Shown: positions 37,495 to 46,975 of the stretch, one piece after another | Position numbering within the stretch: the stretch's first letter is position 1 | Layout of the letters: every line of letters starts with the position of its first letter | Assembly (NCBI RefSeq): GCF_006494815.1 | Contig: NZ_CP041091.1 | Span: 868,001 to 932,000, forward strand | Direction of reading: 5' to 3' | DNA from: Nocardioides sambongensis | GTDB taxonomy: Bacteria > Actinomycetota > Actinomycetes > Propionibacteriales > Nocardioidaceae | DNA: 64,000 nucleotides | Notes under the pieces: generated by a model | What the model was told of the DNA's origin: nothing | Seen by the model: the letters and a program-made list of their open reading frames with translations, nothing else | Database searches by the model: none | Translations under genes and position numbers: made by a program

Positions 37495-38430
37495 ATGACT
37501 TCTGCACCTTCCGGCACCGATCGGTCAGCGTCCGTCGGGACCGGCCGGTCAGCGCCGTTCGGGACCGTGCTGACCGCCATGGTCACGCCGTTCCACCCGG
37601 ACGGCTCCGTCGACCTGGACGGGGTGCAGAAGGTCGCCCGGCACCTGGTCGAGAACGGCCACGACGGCCTGGTCGTCTCCGGCACCACGGGCGAGTCCGC
37701 CACCACCACCAAGGAGGAGGACGGCGAGATCCTCGCCGCCGTCCGGGACGCGGTCGGCGACCGGGTCCGGCTGGTGGCCGGCGTCGGCACCAACGACACC
37801 AACACCTCGCTCTTCCTGGCCCGGCAGGCCGCGAAGAACGGCGCCGACGGCGTGCTGCTGGTCACCCCGTACTACAACAAGCCGGGCCAGCGCGGTGTGC
37901 TGCACCACTTCCAGCAGGTCGTCGAGGCCGCCGAGCTCCCGGTGATGCTCTACGACGTGCCCGGCCGCACCGGCACCCAGATCGCCTACGAGACCTACCA
38001 GGTCGCGGCGCAGTGGGACCCGGTGGTGGCGGTCAAAGACGCGGTCGGCGACCTGGCCCGCGGGCTGCGGCTGCAGGACCTCGGCCTCGCGGTCTACTCC
38101 GGTGACGACGAGCTGAACCTCGCCTGGCTCGCTCACGGCGCGGTCGGCTTCGTCTCCGTCGCCGGCCACGTGGTCGGCAACGAGCTGCGCGAGATGCACG
38201 ACGTCTTCGCGACCGACCCGACCCGGGCCCGCGCCGTCTTCGCCCGGATACTGCCGGCGATCGAGGCGATCATGGGCGCCCCCAACTACGGGGCGACCAC
38301 CGCCAAGGCGGCGCTCGAGCTCGCCGGGGTGCTGGAGAGTCGACGGGTCCGATCCCCGTTGGTCGAGCTGGACGACGCCGAGCTCGCCGACCTGCGCGCC
38401 GGCCTGACCGCGGCGGGGGTGCTCCGATGA
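37495..38430 (+). CDS. dapA: 4-hydroxy-tetrahydrodipicolinate synthase
   Basis: 311 residues. Condenses pyruvate with aspartate semialdehyde, the first step of the lysine/diaminopimelate branch. An N-terminal extension of about 18 residues (Ser/Gly-rich) precedes GTVLTAMVTPF. GTTGESATT, YYNKPGQRG (catalytic Tyr) and VVAVKDAVGD (Schiff-base Lys, near 180) are intact. The stop overlaps the RNase J start (ATGA). Confidence 0.96.
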   Translation: MTSAPSGTDRSASVGTGRSAPFGTVLTAMVTPFHPDGSVDLDGVQKVARHLVENGHDGLVVSGTTGESATTTKEEDGEILAAVRDAVGDRVRLVAGVGTNDTNTSLFLARQAAKNGADGVLLVTPYYNKPGQRGVLHHFQQVVEAAELPVMLYDVPGRTGTQIAYETYQVAAQWDPVVAVKDAVGDLARGLRLQDLGLAVYSGDDELNLAWLAHGAVGFVSVAGHVVGNELREMHDVFATDPTRARAVFARILPAIEAIMGAPNYGATTAKAALELAGVLESRRVRSPLVELDDAELADLRAGLTAAGVLR

Positions 38431-40112
38431 GCCACCCGCACCCCGAGCTGAGCGCACCTCCGGCACTGCCCGCCGGCGGCCTGCGGGTGATCCCGCTCGG
38501 CGGCCTCGGCGAGGTCGGCCGCAACATGACGGTCTTCGAGTACGACGGCCGCCTGCTGATCGTCGACTGCGGGGTGCTGTTCCCCGACGACCACCAGCCC
38601 GGTGTCGACCTGATCCTCCCCGACTTCGGACCGATCCGGGACCGCCTCGACGACATCGAGGCGCTCGTGCTGACCCATGGCCACGAGGATCACATCGGGG
38701 CGACGCCGTACCTGCTGCGTGAGCGGCGGGACATCCCGCTGGTCGGCTCGGAGCTGACCCTGGCCCTGGTCAACGCCAAGATCCGCGAGCACCGGATCAA
38801 GCAGACGCCGTTCCACACGGTCAAGGAGGGCGACCGGATCAGCTTCGGGCCCTTCGAGCTCGAGTTCGTCGCGGTCAACCACTCCATCCCGGACGCGCTG
38901 GCGGTCGCGATCCGCACCGGTGCGGGCATGGTGCTGCACACCGGCGACTTCAAGATGGACCAGCTGCCGCTCGACGGCCGGATCACCGACCTGCGCGCGT
39001 TCGCCCGGCTGGGGGAGGAGGGCGTGGACCTCTTCCTGACCGACTCCACCAATGCCGAGGTGCCCGGCTTCACCACCGCCGAGCGGAAGATCACCCCGGT
39101 CCTGGACCAGGTCTTCCGCGAGTCCGCCCAGCGGATCATCGTCGCCTGCTTCGCCTCCCACGTGCACCGGGTGCAGCAGGTCCTCGACACCGCGGCCGCC
39201 CACGGGCGCAAGGTCGCCTACGTCGGCCGCTCGATGGTCCGCAACATGGGCGTCGCCCGCGACCTCGGCTACCTGAAGGTCCCGCCGGGCGTGATGGTCG
39301 ACGCCAAGCAGCTCGCGGACCTGCCGCCGGAGAAGCAGGTGCTGATCTCCACCGGGTCCCAGGGCGAGCCGTTGAGTGCGTTGGCGCGCATCGCCCAGCG
39401 CAACCACAACTTCGTCCACCTGCAGGAGGGCGACACCGTGGTGCTCGCCTCCAGCCTGATCCCCGGCAACGAGAACGCGGTCTACCGGGTGATCAACGGC
39501 CTGGCCCGCCACGGCGCCCGTGTGGTGCACAAGAGCAACGCTCTGGTCCACGTCTCCGGTCACGCCAGCGCCGGCGAGCTGCTCTACTGCTACAACATCG
39601 TCAAGCCGCGCAACGTCCTCCCGGTCCACGGCGAGGTCCGGCACATGCTCGCCAACGGCGAGCTGGCCAGCCAGACCGGCGTGGAGAACGTGGTCTACGC
39701 CGAGGACGGCGTGGTCGTCGACCTGGTCGACGGCGTCGCCTCGGTGGTCGGCAAGGTCGACTGCGGCTACGTCTTCGTCGATGGCCAGTCGGTCGGCGAC
39801 GTCACCGAGTCCGAGCTGAAGGACCGCCGGATCCTCGGCGAGGAGGGCTTCATCTCGGTGATCGTGGTGATCGACTCCGTCGCGGGGAAGGTCTCGGCCG
39901 GACCGGAGATCCATGCCCGCGGCCACGCCTGGGCCGACTCGGACTTCGAGCAGATCAAGGCGCCGATCATCGACGCGGTGAACTTCCAGCTCTCCGAGGG
40001 CAACACCGACACCTACCAGCTGCAGCAGACCGTGCGGCGCACCATCGGCCGTTGGGTGAGCAACGCCCACAAGCGGCGGCCGATGATCATCCCGGTGGTC
40101 GTCGAGGCCTGA
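38427..40112 (+). CDS. rnj: ribonuclease J
   Basis: 561 residues. Metallo-beta-lactamase/beta-CASP exo- and endoribonuclease of mRNA decay and rRNA maturation. The zinc motif THGHEDHIG, LHTGDFKMD, the beta-CASP GHASAGELL and the C-terminal dimerisation region are present. It is coupled to dapA, an arrangement also found in mycobacteria. The transcript ends in strong hairpins. Confidence 0.96.
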   Translation: MSHPHPELSAPPALPAGGLRVIPLGGLGEVGRNMTVFEYDGRLLIVDCGVLFPDDHQPGVDLILPDFGPIRDRLDDIEALVLTHGHEDHIGATPYLLRERRDIPLVGSELTLALVNAKIREHRIKQTPFHTVKEGDRISFGPFELEFVAVNHSIPDALAVAIRTGAGMVLHTGDFKMDQLPLDGRITDLRAFARLGEEGVDLFLTDSTNAEVPGFTTAERKITPVLDQVFRESAQRIIVACFASHVHRVQQVLDTAAAHGRKVAYVGRSMVRNMGVARDLGYLKVPPGVMVDAKQLADLPPEKQVLISTGSQGEPLSALARIAQRNHNFVHLQEGDTVVLASSLIPGNENAVYRVINGLARHGARVVHKSNALVHVSGHASAGELLYCYNIVKPRNVLPVHGEVRHMLANGELASQTGVENVVYAEDGVVVDLVDGVASVVGKVDCGYVFVDGQSVGDVTESELKDRRILGEEGFISVIVVIDSVAGKVSAGPEIHARGHAWADSDFEQIKAPIIDAVNFQLSEGNTDTYQLQQTVRRTIGRWVSNAHKRRPMIIPVVVEA

Positions 40113-40113
40113 G

Positions 40114-40223
40114 TGGCGGTGCGGGTTTCACCGGTCAGCCGGTGAAACCCGCACGACACGCCGATGCGCCCCGGCGTGTCGCGCGGGTTTTGGCGGTCGG
40201 CCGGTGAAACCCGCACACCGCCA
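40114..40223. repeat. cluster of three alternative hairpins built from one repeat
   Basis: The unit CGGGTTTCACCGG / CCGGTGAAACCCG occurs three times: 40122-40134, then inverted at 40139-40151 and again inverted at 40201-40213. The first arm with flanking TGGCGGT can pair with either later copy. A separate 9-bp stem GACACGCCG/CGGCGTGTC lies between them (40155-40163 with 40172-40180). Confidence 0.75.
40119..40154 (+). terminator. strong hairpin after rnj
   Basis: A perfect 16-bp stem (GTGCGGGTTTCACCGG, 40119-40134, with its complement at 40139-40154) and a TCAG loop begin seven bases after the rnj stop. There is no T-run. It is the first of three adjacent hairpins in this gap. Confidence 0.65.
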
Positions 40224-40253
40224 CGACCCCGAGACCCACCAACCCTCGACGCA

Positions 40254-40291
40254 CACTTGAGCCTCCGCGTGTTGTGGCTGTGACTCAAGTG
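40254..40291. promoter_or_regulatory. inverted repeat upstream of ftsK
   Basis: CACTTGAG (40254-40261) and CTCAAGTG (40284-40291) form a perfect 8-bp inverted repeat with a 22-base spacer, ending 21 bases before the ftsK ATG. It could be an operator or part of the leader; no regulator can be named. Confidence 0.4.
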
Positions 40292-40312
40292 GCTTGTGGG
40301 TAGGTTGTGAGC

Positions 40313-42922
40313 ATGGCGACCCGTACGTCTTCCCCGACGGCGTCGCGCAGCAGGTCAACGTCCTCCAGCCGCTCCACCAGCGCCCGGAAGTCGCCCAGCT
40401 CGCGGTCCCGTAGTACGAGCAACAAGTCCCGTGCCAAGAAGAGCACGGCGAAGCGGCCTGCCCCGCGCGCGGTGCGCAACGGGTCAGGTCCGGTTGCGCA
40501 GTTCTTCACCGCGCTCTTCCGCGGCCTCGCCGCGGTCTGGCTGGGAGTGGCCCACGGTCTCGGCGCCGTGGTGCGAGGGATCGTCGGGGGTGCCAAGGAG
40601 ATCGAGCCCGAGCAGCGCCGTGACGGCGTCGGGCTGCTGTTGTGCGGACTCGCCGTCATCGTCGGCGCGGCCGTCTGGTTCCAGGTCTCCGGCGGCTTCA
40701 TGGAGTTCGTCCGCACCGTGGTGTCCGGGAGCGTCGGCAAGATCGGCTGGTTGGTTCCGCTGCTGGTGATGCTGGCCGGCTGGCGGGTGATGCGCGACCC
40801 GGTCCACAACGGCCCGGTGGGCCGTCAGGTGATCGGTTGGACCGCGCTCGCGTTCGGCATCCTCGGCATCGTCCACATCGCCAACGGCAGCCCCGAGCCG
40901 ATCGACGGCGACACCATGCCGCTGCGCGACGGCGGCGGCGCCATCGGGTACGTCGTCTCCGCGCTGCTGCTCGACCTGCTGCGCTCGCCGTACGTGGTGG
41001 TGCCGCTGCTGGCGCTGCTCTCCTTCTTCGGCGTCCTGGTGATCACCGCGACGCCCCTCTACCGGGTGCCGGACCGTCTGCGCGACCTCTCCCACCACCT
41101 CTTCGGCCACCCCGACGACGACCGCAGCGCCGCCCGCAGGCCCGACCTCGAGGACACCTTCGAGCGCTCCGGCGACCCGGCCTACGACAGCCCGGTGCTG
41201 ACCGAGCCGAAGAAGAAGCGCCGCACCCGGAAGGTCGACCCCGCGGTCGAGGAGTCGATGGAGCTCAAGGAGCCGATCCCGGCCGACACCGGGATCTCCG
41301 ACGCCCTCGATGTCGCGGCCGCCGCCGGCGCGGCTGCGGTCGCCGACCAGACCAACACCGCCGAGAACAAGGTGGCCGACACCGACGGCGGGATCGAGCC
41401 GCCGCCGCACTCCCCGCTGCCGCAGCGGGTCGAGCAGCTCGCCCTCTCCGGCGACATCGTCTACACCCTCCCCGACGCCGGCGTGCTCAAGCCCGGCGAC
41501 CCGCACCGGGCCCGCTCGGCGGCCAGCGACGAGGTGGTGCGACGGCTGCAGGGCGTCCTCGACGAGTTCAACGTCGACGCCCAGGTCACCGGCTACACCC
41601 GGGGGCCGACGGTCACCCGCTACGAGATCGAGCTCGGCAGCGGCGTGAAGGTCGAGAAGATCACGAACATCCAGAAGAACATCGCCTACGCGGTGGCCAC
41701 CTCGGACGTGATGATCCTCAGCCCGATCCCCGGCAAGTCCGCGGTGGGCGTGGAGATCCCCAACAGCGACAAGGAGATCGTCTCGCTGGGCGACGTCCTG
41801 CGCTCCAACGTCGCCCGCAACGACCATCACCCGCTGATCTCCGGCCTCGGCAAGGACGTGGAGGGCGGGTTCGTCGTCGCGAACCTGGCGAAGATGCCGC
41901 ACCTGCTCGTGGCCGGTGCGACCGGCTCGGGCAAGTCGAGCTTCATCAACTCGATGATCACCTCGGTGCTGATGCGGTCCACGCCGGACGAGGTCCGGAT
42001 GATCATGGTCGACCCGAAGCGCGTCGAGCTGAACGCCTACGAGGGCGTGCCGCACCTGATCACCCCGATCATCACCAACCCCAAGAAGGCCGCCGAGGCG
42101 CTGGAGTGGGTCTGCCGCGAGATGGACATGCGGTACGACGACCTCGCCAACTTCGGCTTCCGGCACATCAACGACTTCAACAAGGCGGTCCGCGACGGCC
42201 GGGTCGAGGCGCCGGCGGGCAGCGAGCGGGTGCTGACGCCGTACCCCTACCTGCTGGTGATCGTCGACGAGCTCGCCGACCTGATGATGGTGGCACCGCG
42301 CGACGTGGAGTCCTCGATCGTCCGGATCACCCAGCTCGCGCGCGCGGCCGGCATCCACCTGGTGCTGGCCACCCAGCGCCCGTCGGTCGACGTGGTGACC
42401 GGCCTGATCAAGGCCAACGTGCCCTCGCGTCTCGCCTTCGCGACCTCCAGCCTCGCCGACAGCCGGGTCATCCTGGACACGCCGGGCGCGGAGAAGCTGG
42501 TCGGCCAGGGCGATGGCCTCTTCCTGCCGATGGGCGCCTCGAAGCCGATCCGGGTCCAAGGGTCCTGGGTCGACGAGAAGGAGATCCATCAGGTCGTCAA
42601 GCACTGCAAGGGCCAGCTCGAGCCGACGTACCGCGAGGACGTGACGGCACCCTCGGGCGGCAAGAAGGTGCTCGACGACGACATCGGGGACGACCTGGAC
42701 CTGGTGGTCCAGGCGATCGAGCTGGTGGTCTCCACCCAGTTCGGCTCGACCTCGATGCTGCAGCGCAAGCTGCGGGTCGGCTTCGCGAAGGCCGGCCGAC
42801 TCATGGACATCATGGAGAGTCGCGGCGTGGTCGGCCCCAGCGAGGGGTCGAAGGCGCGCGATGTCCTGGTGAAGCCCGACGAGCTCGATTCCGTCCTGAT
42901 GACCATCCAGGGGGAGGCGTGA
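40313..42922 (+). CDS. ftsK: DNA translocase FtsK/SpoIIIE
   Basis: 869 residues. Septal DNA pump for chromosome segregation. The N-terminal about 50 residues are Ser/Arg/Lys-rich; four hydrophobic helices follow between about 90 and 250. The motor has Walker A GATGSGKSSF near 535 and Walker B VIVDELADLMM near 645. The C-terminal gamma winged helix (QRKLRVGFAKAGRLMDIME) recognises KOPS-like sites. ATG 40313 is chosen; GTG 40307 is two codons upstream. Confidence 0.95.
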   Translation: MATRTSSPTASRSRSTSSSRSTSARKSPSSRSRSTSNKSRAKKSTAKRPAPRAVRNGSGPVAQFFTALFRGLAAVWLGVAHGLGAVVRGIVGGAKEIEPEQRRDGVGLLLCGLAVIVGAAVWFQVSGGFMEFVRTVVSGSVGKIGWLVPLLVMLAGWRVMRDPVHNGPVGRQVIGWTALAFGILGIVHIANGSPEPIDGDTMPLRDGGGAIGYVVSALLLDLLRSPYVVVPLLALLSFFGVLVITATPLYRVPDRLRDLSHHLFGHPDDDRSAARRPDLEDTFERSGDPAYDSPVLTEPKKKRRTRKVDPAVEESMELKEPIPADTGISDALDVAAAAGAAAVADQTNTAENKVADTDGGIEPPPHSPLPQRVEQLALSGDIVYTLPDAGVLKPGDPHRARSAASDEVVRRLQGVLDEFNVDAQVTGYTRGPTVTRYEIELGSGVKVEKITNIQKNIAYAVATSDVMILSPIPGKSAVGVEIPNSDKEIVSLGDVLRSNVARNDHHPLISGLGKDVEGGFVVANLAKMPHLLVAGATGSGKSSFINSMITSVLMRSTPDEVRMIMVDPKRVELNAYEGVPHLITPIITNPKKAAEALEWVCREMDMRYDDLANFGFRHINDFNKAVRDGRVEAPAGSERVLTPYPYLLVIVDELADLMMVAPRDVESSIVRITQLARAAGIHLVLATQRPSVDVVTGLIKANVPSRLAFATSSLADSRVILDTPGAEKLVGQGDGLFLPMGASKPIRVQGSWVDEKEIHQVVKHCKGQLEPTYREDVTAPSGGKKVLDDDIGDDLDLVVQAIELVVSTQFGSTSMLQRKLRVGFAKAGRLMDIMESRGVVGPSEGSKARDVLVKPDELDSVLMTIQGEA

Positions 42923-42927
42923 ACGAC

Positions 42928-44667
42928 ATGACCGATGAGTTCACCGACACCGATCACTCCAACGACGAGAACACCGGCCGGACCGGGGCGGAGCACGACG
43001 GGTCCTCGGATGCTCCCGAGACCGGTGACGCCGCCGGGCCGCGGATCGAGGTGCGTCGCAACGTCGCCCTCGCCGCCACCACCGGCGGCCTCGCGGCGGT
43101 GCTCGCGATCGCGTTCGCGGTCCGGGCCTTCGGCGGCGGCAGCACACTCGACTGGCTCTCCCTGGGCGTCACCCTGATCGTCGCCCTGGTGCATCTCGCG
43201 GCCATCCTCGACGCCCGGGCTCCGCTGCTCGTCGTGGACGAGCACGGCGTCCGGGTGCGCAAGGGCGCGTCCTGGCAGGGCATCGCCTGGTCGGAGCTGG
43301 ACTGCCTGGAGCACCTGCCCCGACGCGGGCTCTTCCGCGACGGCCACGTGCTCGTCGCCGGGTACGACGACCGCCAGCTGATCGTTCCGCTGACCCTGGC
43401 CACGCGGGTGGTCGGCGCGGACGACCAGACCCTCAGCGACGCCCTGGCGGCGCTGGCCGCGGGCCGTGCCGACGTGGTCGAGGTGGTGCCCGGCCTCGAC
43501 GAGGGCGACACCGGCGGCCCGGACGCCGAGCACGCCGACGAGTCCGGTGACCCCGACCGGCCCGACCAGACCGACCAGACCGACCAGACCGACCAGACCG
43601 ACCATGGTGACCACACCGACGACGGCCCGACGGCCGGCGGCGCGGGGTGGTCCGAGAACGACCCGACGGCGGAGCGTCCGGCGGTGACCGACGACCACCC
43701 GCGCCCGGAGCAGAACGAGGCCACCGCGCCGGTCATCGCGCCGACGCCCGCCACCAACGGCCCGACCACAGACGCGACCACATCCCCGACCACCGGCCCG
43801 GACGTCGACGCGGTGGTCGCCCCGCAGCGCCCGACCGTCTACTCCGCCCGGGTGGAGTACCCCTCCTCCCACGAGCCACGGGCGACCGGGCGGGAGACCG
43901 GCGCACCCGCGGAGGACACCACCACGGTGGTGCTCGAGGACCTGGCGGTGCAGCCTGCGCGTCACCCGGTGATCGGCCCGCAGGTGAAGGCCGCCCGGGA
44001 GCGGCTGCGTCTCAGCGTCGACCAGCTCTCCGAGCGCACCCGGATCCGCCCGCACGTGATCGAGGCGATCGAGGTCGACGACTTCGCGCCCTGCGGCGGC
44101 GACTTCTACGCCCGCGGCCACCTGCGCACGCTGGCGCGGGTCCTTGGCGTCGACGTCACCGGCCTGATCGTCACCTACGACGAGAACTACGCCGACGCGC
44201 CGGTCGACCCGCGACGGGTCTTCGAGTCCGAGCTGGCGACCGGGGTCGGCGGATCGATCCGCGGCACCCGCGGCGGCCGGAACTGGTCGGTGATGGTGGC
44301 CGCGGTGATGGCCGCGGTGCTGGTCTGGTCGTTGGCCAGCCTGCTGATGAGCAACCCGCAGCCGGTGGGCGACACGCCCGTGCTGAACCAGAGCGGCGGC
44401 ATCGTCAGGAGCGACCAGAAGGCCGAGACCGTGACCCTGGTGCTGACCGCGGCCGGCGGCGGCGCCCAGGTCCAGGTCCGGGACGGTGGGGGCGACACGG
44501 TGTTCGACGGGCAGCTCGCCTTCGGGCAGTCCTCCGAGCTCGACCTCCCCGCACCGGTCCGGATCACCAGCAGCGACGGCTCGGTCACCTACTCGTTGGA
44601 CGGCGCGGACGCCAAGCCGCTGGGCAAGACCGGCGAGGAGACCACCAAGACCCTCGTGGCGCCCTGA
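42928..44667 (+). CDS. RodZ-like helix-turn-helix membrane protein with an N-terminal PH-like module
   Basis: 579 residues. ATG 42928 has GGGAGG at proper distance; GTG 42919 is too close to it. Two transmembrane helices (about 38-60, 65-85) are followed by a short beta-rich PH-like region ([20 protein letters not shown]). Then comes a long acidic Asp/Thr/Pro-rich linker, a RodZ-type HTH ([19 protein letters not shown], about 352-420), one membrane helix ([19 protein letters not shown]) and a DUF4115-like C-terminal domain. RodZ proteins link MreB or the cell wall to shape. Its place between ftsK and rimO is conserved in related genomes. Confidence 0.75.
   Translation: MTDEFTDTDHSNDENTGRTGAEHDGSSDAPETGDAAGPRIEVRRNVALAATTGGLAAVLAIAFAVRAFGGGSTLDWLSLGVTLIVALVHLAAILDARAPLLVVDEHGVRVRKGASWQGIAWSELDCLEHLPRRGLFRDGHVLVAGYDDRQLIVPLTLATRVVGADDQTLSDALAALAAGRADVVEVVPGLDEGDTGGPDAEHADESGDPDRPDQTDQTDQTDQTDHGDHTDDGPTAGGAGWSENDPTAERPAVTDDHPRPEQNEATAPVIAPTPATNGPTTDATTSPTTGPDVDAVVAPQRPTVYSARVEYPSSHEPRATGRETGAPAEDTTTVVLEDLAVQPARHPVIGPQVKAARERLRLSVDQLSERTRIRPHVIEAIEVDDFAPCGGDFYARGHLRTLARVLGVDVTGLIVTYDENYADAPVDPRRVFESELATGVGGSIRGTRGGRNWSVMVAAVMAAVLVWSLASLLMSNPQPVGDTPVLNQSGGIVRSDQKAETVTLVLTAAGGGAQVQVRDGGGDTVFDGQLAFGQSSELDLPAPVRITSSDGSVTYSLDGADAKPLGKTGEETTKTLVAP
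43564..43599 (+). repeat. 9-bp tandem repeat, four units
   Basis: Four copies of GACCAGACC encode the D-Q-T repeats in the disordered linker of the RodZ-like protein. Short coding microsatellite, possibly length-variable. Confidence 0.9.
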
Positions 44668-44726
44668 TCCGTCTGCCGCGCCAGTTCGGCACGCGGACCC
44701 GCGGCGCGCCATACTTCACGTTAACC

Positions 44727-46157
44727 ATGACAGCCTCGACACCGCAGCCCTTGTCCGTCGCGATGCTCACCCTCGGGTGCGCCCGCAACGACGTCGACTC
44801 CGAGGAGCTCGCCGGGCGGCTGGCCGCCGACGGGTTCACCCTGGTCGAGGACCCCGAGGACGCCGACACCGTGGTGGTCAACACCTGCGGCTTCGTCGAC
44901 GCCGCCAAGAAGGACTCGATCGACACCCTGCTGGCGGCCTCGGACCTCAAGGAGACCGGACGCCCCCAGGCGGTCGTCGCCGTGGGCTGCCTCGCCGAGC
45001 GGTACGGCGAGCAGCTCGCCGACTCGCTCCCGGAGGCGGACGCGGTCCTGGGCTTCGACGACTACGGCGACATCGCCGGGCGGCTCCGGGCGATCGTCGC
45101 CGGCGAGCGTCCGCATCCGCACACCCCGCGCGACCGCCGCCTGCTGCTGCCGATCTCACCGGCGGAGCGGCAGGGCGTCGAGGCGCCCGTGGCGGGCGCC
45201 TCCGGCACCCGCACCCGGCTCGACTCGGGCCCGATGGCGCCGCTGAAGCTCGCCAACGGGTGCGACCGCCGGTGCACCTTCTGCGCGATCCCGATGTTCC
45301 GCGGCTCCTTCGTCTCCCGCCGACCCTCCGAGGTCCTCGACGAGGCCCGGTGGCTGGCCGGGGAGGGCGTCAAGGAGCTGTTCCTGGTCTCGGAGAACTC
45401 CACCTCCTACGGCAAGGACCTCGGCGACCTCCGGCTGCTGGAGACGCTGCTGCCCGAGCTCACCGCGATCGACGGGATCGAGCGGGTCCGGGTCTCCTAC
45501 CTCCAGCCCGCCGAGACCCGTCCCGGCCTGATCGAGGCGATCGCGACCACCCCCGGCGTGGCGCCCTACTTCGACCTCTCCTTCCAGCACGCCAGCGCGA
45601 CGGTGCTGCGACGGATGCGCCGCTTCGGCGACCCGGAGAGCTTCCTGGGGCTCCTGGACCGGGCTCGGGCGCTGGCGCCGCGGGCCGGCGTACGGTCCAA
45701 CGTCATCGTCGGCTTCCCTGGCGAGACCGAGGAGGAGTTCGCGACGCTGTGCGACTTCCTGGTCGCGGCCCGGATGGACGTCACCGGTGTGTTCGGCTAC
45801 TCCGACGAGGACGGCACCGAGGCGGAGTCGTTCGACGGCAAGCTGGACGAGGACGAGATCGCGGCGCGGGTCAACCACCTCAACGATCTCGTCGCCGAGC
45901 TCAACGCCCAACGCGCCACGGAGCGGATCGGCGAGGAGGTCGTGGTGCTCGTGGAGGACGCCCACCCCGAGGACGGCGTACCGGGGGAGGTCGAGGGACG
46001 TGCCGCGCACCAGGGCCCCGAGGTCGACGGAACCACCCGGGTGCTCGACGCGGGTGCCGTGGTCGGGGACCTGGTCGCCGCCGTCGTCGTCGACACCGAC
46101 GGCGTGGACCTGATCGCCCGTGCGCACGTCGCCGCGGGCGCGGAAGGAGACCGATGA
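44727..46157 (+). CDS. rimO: ribosomal protein S12 methylthiotransferase (RimO)
   Basis: 476 residues. Radical-SAM enzyme that methylthiolates an aspartate of S12. N-terminal cluster cysteines in [26 protein letters not shown] and [12 protein letters not shown] cluster in CDRRCTFC; the C-terminal TRAM domain spans about 400-470. ATG 44727 has no clear SD. It overlaps pgsA by ATGA. Confidence 0.95.
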   Translation: MTASTPQPLSVAMLTLGCARNDVDSEELAGRLAADGFTLVEDPEDADTVVVNTCGFVDAAKKDSIDTLLAASDLKETGRPQAVVAVGCLAERYGEQLADSLPEADAVLGFDDYGDIAGRLRAIVAGERPHPHTPRDRRLLLPISPAERQGVEAPVAGASGTRTRLDSGPMAPLKLANGCDRRCTFCAIPMFRGSFVSRRPSEVLDEARWLAGEGVKELFLVSENSTSYGKDLGDLRLLETLLPELTAIDGIERVRVSYLQPAETRPGLIEAIATTPGVAPYFDLSFQHASATVLRRMRRFGDPESFLGLLDRARALAPRAGVRSNVIVGFPGETEEEFATLCDFLVAARMDVTGVFGYSDEDGTEAESFDGKLDEDEIAARVNHLNDLVAELNAQRATERIGEEVVVLVEDAHPEDGVPGEVEGRAAHQGPEVDGTTRVLDAGAVVGDLVAAVVVDTDGVDLIARAHVAAGAEGDR

Positions 46158-46780
46158 CGGAGAACACCCCGGCGGCGGACGACGCGCCGAGCAACTGGAA
46201 CATCCCGAACGCGCTCACCACGCTGCGGATCGTCATGGTGCCGTTCTTCGGATGGGCGCTGCTCTACGACGGTGGCGACTCGGTCACCGCGCGCGTCATC
46301 GCCTGGGCGATCTTCTTCGTCGCGATGGTCACCGACAAGATCGACGGCGACATCGCCCGCGCCCGCGGGTTGGTCACCGACTTCGGCAAGATCGCCGACC
46401 CGATCGCGGACAAGGCGATCACCGGCATGGCTTTCATCGGCCTGTCGATCGTCGGCGACATCTGGTGGTGGGTGACCATCGTGGTGCTGGTCCGCGAGTG
46501 GTCGGTGACCCTGTTGCGCCTCTCGGTGCTGAAGCGGGTGGTGATCCCCGCCGCGCAGATCGGCAAGTGGAAGACCACCGTGCAGGCGCTGGCGCTCGGA
46601 CTCCTCGTGCTGCCGCTGCGACAGGTCTCCGGAGGACTCGCCGACGTCGGCGAGGTGATCTTCTACCTCGCCCAGGCACTGCTCGCGGTCGCGGTCGCGC
46701 TGACCCTGTGGAGCGGGTACGACTTCTTCCGCGAGGTGTGGCGGCAGCGGGACGATCTTCGGGAACCGGCCGCCGACTGA
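46154..46780 (+). CDS. pgsA: CDP-diacylglycerol-glycerol-3-phosphate 3-phosphatidyltransferase
   Basis: 208 residues. Membrane enzyme of phosphatidylglycerol synthesis. The CDP-alcohol phosphotransferase signature is seen as [12 protein letters not shown] followed by [11 protein letters not shown], preserving the D-x2-DG-x2-AR-x8-G-x3-D-x3-D spacing. About five transmembrane helices. Coupled to rimO, with a GGAAGGAGA SD inside the rimO end. Confidence 0.95.
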   Translation: MTENTPAADDAPSNWNIPNALTTLRIVMVPFFGWALLYDGGDSVTARVIAWAIFFVAMVTDKIDGDIARARGLVTDFGKIADPIADKAITGMAFIGLSIVGDIWWWVTIVVLVREWSVTLLRLSVLKRVVIPAAQIGKWKTTVQALALGLLVLPLRQVSGGLADVGEVIFYLAQALLAVAVALTLWSGYDFFREVWRQRDDLREPAAD

Positions 46781-46885
46781 GAAGGTCTTTTCCGGAGCGC
46801 AGGACATACGGGCGACCCGTGTTCGTCATCAAACTGTTGCTCCGAGTTCCGGCGTGACCCTTGCGGGGCCACCCTGGGGCGGGTC

Positions 46886-46891
46886 TAGGGT
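46886..46891 (+). promoter_or_regulatory. candidate -10 of the 5'-nucleotidase gene
   Basis: TAGGGT with TTGCGG 19 bases upstream (46861-46866) in the 195-base gap after pgsA. The spacing is long, so this is only a candidate. Confidence 0.3.
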
Positions 46892-46975
46892 CAGGTTCCC
46901 GCCGGCCGCTGATCGGTGACCGACGGGATCTCGGGATCCCATCCGCTGTCACGAACTCGGAGTCACCGCCACATC

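Noticed and set aside
46781..46975. PhoP-type phosphate box upstream of the 5'-nucleotidase gene
   Set aside because: GTTC-like words occur near 46819 but do not fall at the 11-base spacing expected; not convincing.
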